Shown here: one piece after another, positions 40,074-41,380 of the stretch
Numbering within the stretch: the stretch's first letter is position 1
How the letters are laid out: every line of letters begins with the position of its first letter
Assembly (NCBI GenBank): GCA_022839105.1
Contig: JALHDH010000052.1
Coordinates: forward strand, 1 to 41,380
DNA: 41,380 bases
Direction of reading: 5' to 3'
Source: a bacterium
GTDB lineage: Bacteria > Vulcanimicrobiota > Xenobia > Xenobiales > Xenobiaceae
The notes under the pieces: generated by a model
Database searches by the model: none
What the model saw: the letters and a program-made list of their open reading frames with translations, nothing else
Told to the model about the DNA's origin: nothing
Made by a program: the position numbers and the translations under genes

Positions 40074-41380
40074 CACAACACCTCCACCACCGAGAATCCA
40101 TCTGCCCCGGCACCGCCTCCACCTGCTCCCCCGGCTCCGCCGCTCACGTCCGGGTTTGCGTCCACCTCGAGCGTCCCGGCGCGCAGCCAGATGGTTCCGC
40201 CGGCTCCACCGCCTCCGCCCGTGCCGCCGGCCTCGCCCTGGGCGGTCAGGGTCGCCCCAGACGTGACGCGCAGGGTGCCCACGACCTGGAGGAGCAGCGC
40301 CCCTCCGCCGTCGCCACCCGCTCCGCTCGTGGAGCCTCCGCCACCACCGCCAGGGGTCGGCGGCAGCCAGGGCCAGAGGACGCCGCTCCGGTGCCATCGG
40401 CGCCGTCCGTGGACGCACCTCCGCCACCGCCACCACCGGACGCGGCACCTCCGCCGCCCAGGCCTCCATAGCCCGCGCCGGGGCGCCCCATGAGCATCCC
40501 GCTGGCTCCACCCCGGTAGCCCAGGCCGTCCAGGTCGATGGTGCCCTCGATGACGGCGTCACCCGTCACGCCGATGACCAGGGTCCCGCGCGCGGAGAGC
40601 GTCAGCGTCGCCCCGCTGGCCACGGTCATGGAGGTGTAGGAGTAGACGCCAGGCGCCAGGGACGTGGTCCCAGAGGAGACCTCCAGGGTGCCGTCGGACC
40701 CGGTGCCGATGAGTTGCGAGAGGCCGTTCACGTCCTCGGCCCGAACCGGCGACCCGGTGCCCTGATAGGACACCTCGACAGACGCGCCGGCGGCCGACTC
40801 GTGGAACTGGAGCGCCCCCACGTCGTAGGCCAGGGCCACCTCGCCGGCCCCGGGCGTGATGCTGGCGGCCACCACCTCGTAGGTGCCGGCTGCCGTGGTG
40901 ATGCGCAGGGTCGGGACGTTGCTACCGGCGCTGGAGGAGGTCCAGTTGCGCCGGGTGTTGATGACGGACGCCTCGTCCCCGTCCTTCAAGAGGAGGCCGT
41001 GGTTGCTGGCCGGCGTGGCCATCCAGCCCTGCACCAGGGAGGTCACGTCCCACTCATACCAGTTGGATTGCGTGACGTAGGCGACGGCCTGCGCCACCGG
41101 GTCGTGGGCGGGCTGGTGGGCCCAGGTGGCGGTGTCGTCGTCCCAGGCCTCCGTCACCTCGTGCACCCCGATGGGGCGCTCCGAGGGATAGGTGCCGACG
41201 CCCGTCGTGTCCTCCAGGTAGACGCGCAGGACGGCCGACACCACGTCCCCGGAGACGCCGCTCAGGCTGAACTGCTGCAGGGTCCGGGCCGGGCCATAGG
41301 CCCCCGTTGGCGCGCGCCCGGTGACCACGATGGCCTCGCCGGCGTGGTTGGACGACGGGGTCTCGGCGTCGATCCAGGTG
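40073..41380 (-). pseudogene. DNRLRE-domain, glycine-rich fibre-like protein; 5' end off the edge, one frameshift
   Basis: The gene enters from the right edge. The first ~150 visible residues are a DNRLRE-type domain (WIDAETPSSNHAGEAIVVTG, LRVYLEDTTGVGTYPSE, HEVTEAWDDDTATWAHQP, YEWDVTSLVQGWM). Next come a beta region with the repeated form SGATLTLSARGTL / SGATLTAQGEAGG and long Gly-rich runs, ending GADGFSVVEVL. The frame breaks near 40370-40372: upstream it reads GADGTGAASSG, downstream PWLPPTPGGGGGSTS, and adding one C to the minus-strand GGCCCTGG run restores one continuous protein. DNRLRE plus Gly-rich repeats suit a secreted or virion surface protein. Whether the shift is real or a sequencing slip cannot be told, so it may be an intact gene. 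Confidence 0.7.

Noticed and set aside
40366..40376. Programmed -1 frameshift in the fibre-like gene
   Set aside because: The sequence in the zero frame (T GGC CCT) does not form the X XXY YYZ slippery pattern, so an indel is preferred.
40080..40470. Tandem DNA repeat or CRISPR-like array
   Set aside because: The GGT/GGC-rich repetition is irregular in length and is explained by glycine codons in the fibre-like protein. There are no spacers.

Overview
The window is GC-rich bacterial chromosome (roughly two thirds G+C by eye), densely coded on both strands, with Shine-Dalgarno starts, ATGA-type overlaps and GC-rich hairpin terminators. Secreted and lipidated proteins, a YkuD-type L,D-transpeptidase, an ole hydrocarbon cluster and a biotin transcarboxylase point to a free-living heterotroph. 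The phylum cannot be fixed from the sequence. The mixture (ECF sigma plus a giant anti-sigma/permease fusion, ole genes, large secreted helical proteins) is of the kind found in poorly cultivated phyla, but that is only an impression.

Layout. 1-3858: an edge fragment, a 1055-residue secreted PDZ protein and a YjbQ protein, all leftward. 3954-5477: a GT39-like membrane glycosyltransferase interrupted by an in-frame TGA near its C-terminus. 5520-11065: a leftward run with a small acidic protein, a HIT protein and a complete, translationally coupled oleABCD set for head-to-head olefin synthesis. 11155-16166: a membrane protein (rightward), then leftward a HEIGH zinc protease with a glycine-zipper tail, a YkuD transpeptidase with a peptidoglycan-binding domain, a DUF2203 protein and a Nudix hydrolase. 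16307-19753: a fused 3-oxoacid CoA-transferase and a PilX-like pilin-type protein.

19757-27915: a propionate/methylmalonyl module behind a leader with three stem-loops: mutA, mutB, transcarboxylase 5S, 12S, an OadG-like membrane protein and the 1.3S biotin carrier. Together they would interconvert succinyl-CoA and methylmalonyl-CoA and move a carboxyl group between methylmalonyl-CoA and pyruvate (Wood-Werkman chemistry). The OadG-like member suggests membrane attachment. 27996-31912: an S9 peptidase converging on a propeller lipoprotein across a two-way terminator. 32308-36722: an ECF sigma factor overlapping a 1270-residue zinc-finger anti-sigma protein fused to tandem ABC-2-permease-like segments. 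36766-38426: a TPR protein and a stand-alone EF-Ts-like protein.

38551-41380: a tRNA-Ala(CGC) with a consensus promoter and terminator. Beyond it lies a leftward cassette resembling the late end of a prophage: a DNRLRE/glycine-rich fibre-like protein (frameshifted, running off the edge), a one-TM coiled-coil protein, a small YkuD L,D-transpeptidase and a short unknown protein. The most unusual items are this cassette with a cross-linking-type enzyme where a lysin would sit, the anti-sigma/permease fusion, the orphan EF-Ts-like protein, the glycine-zipper protease and the membrane-anchored transcarboxylase.
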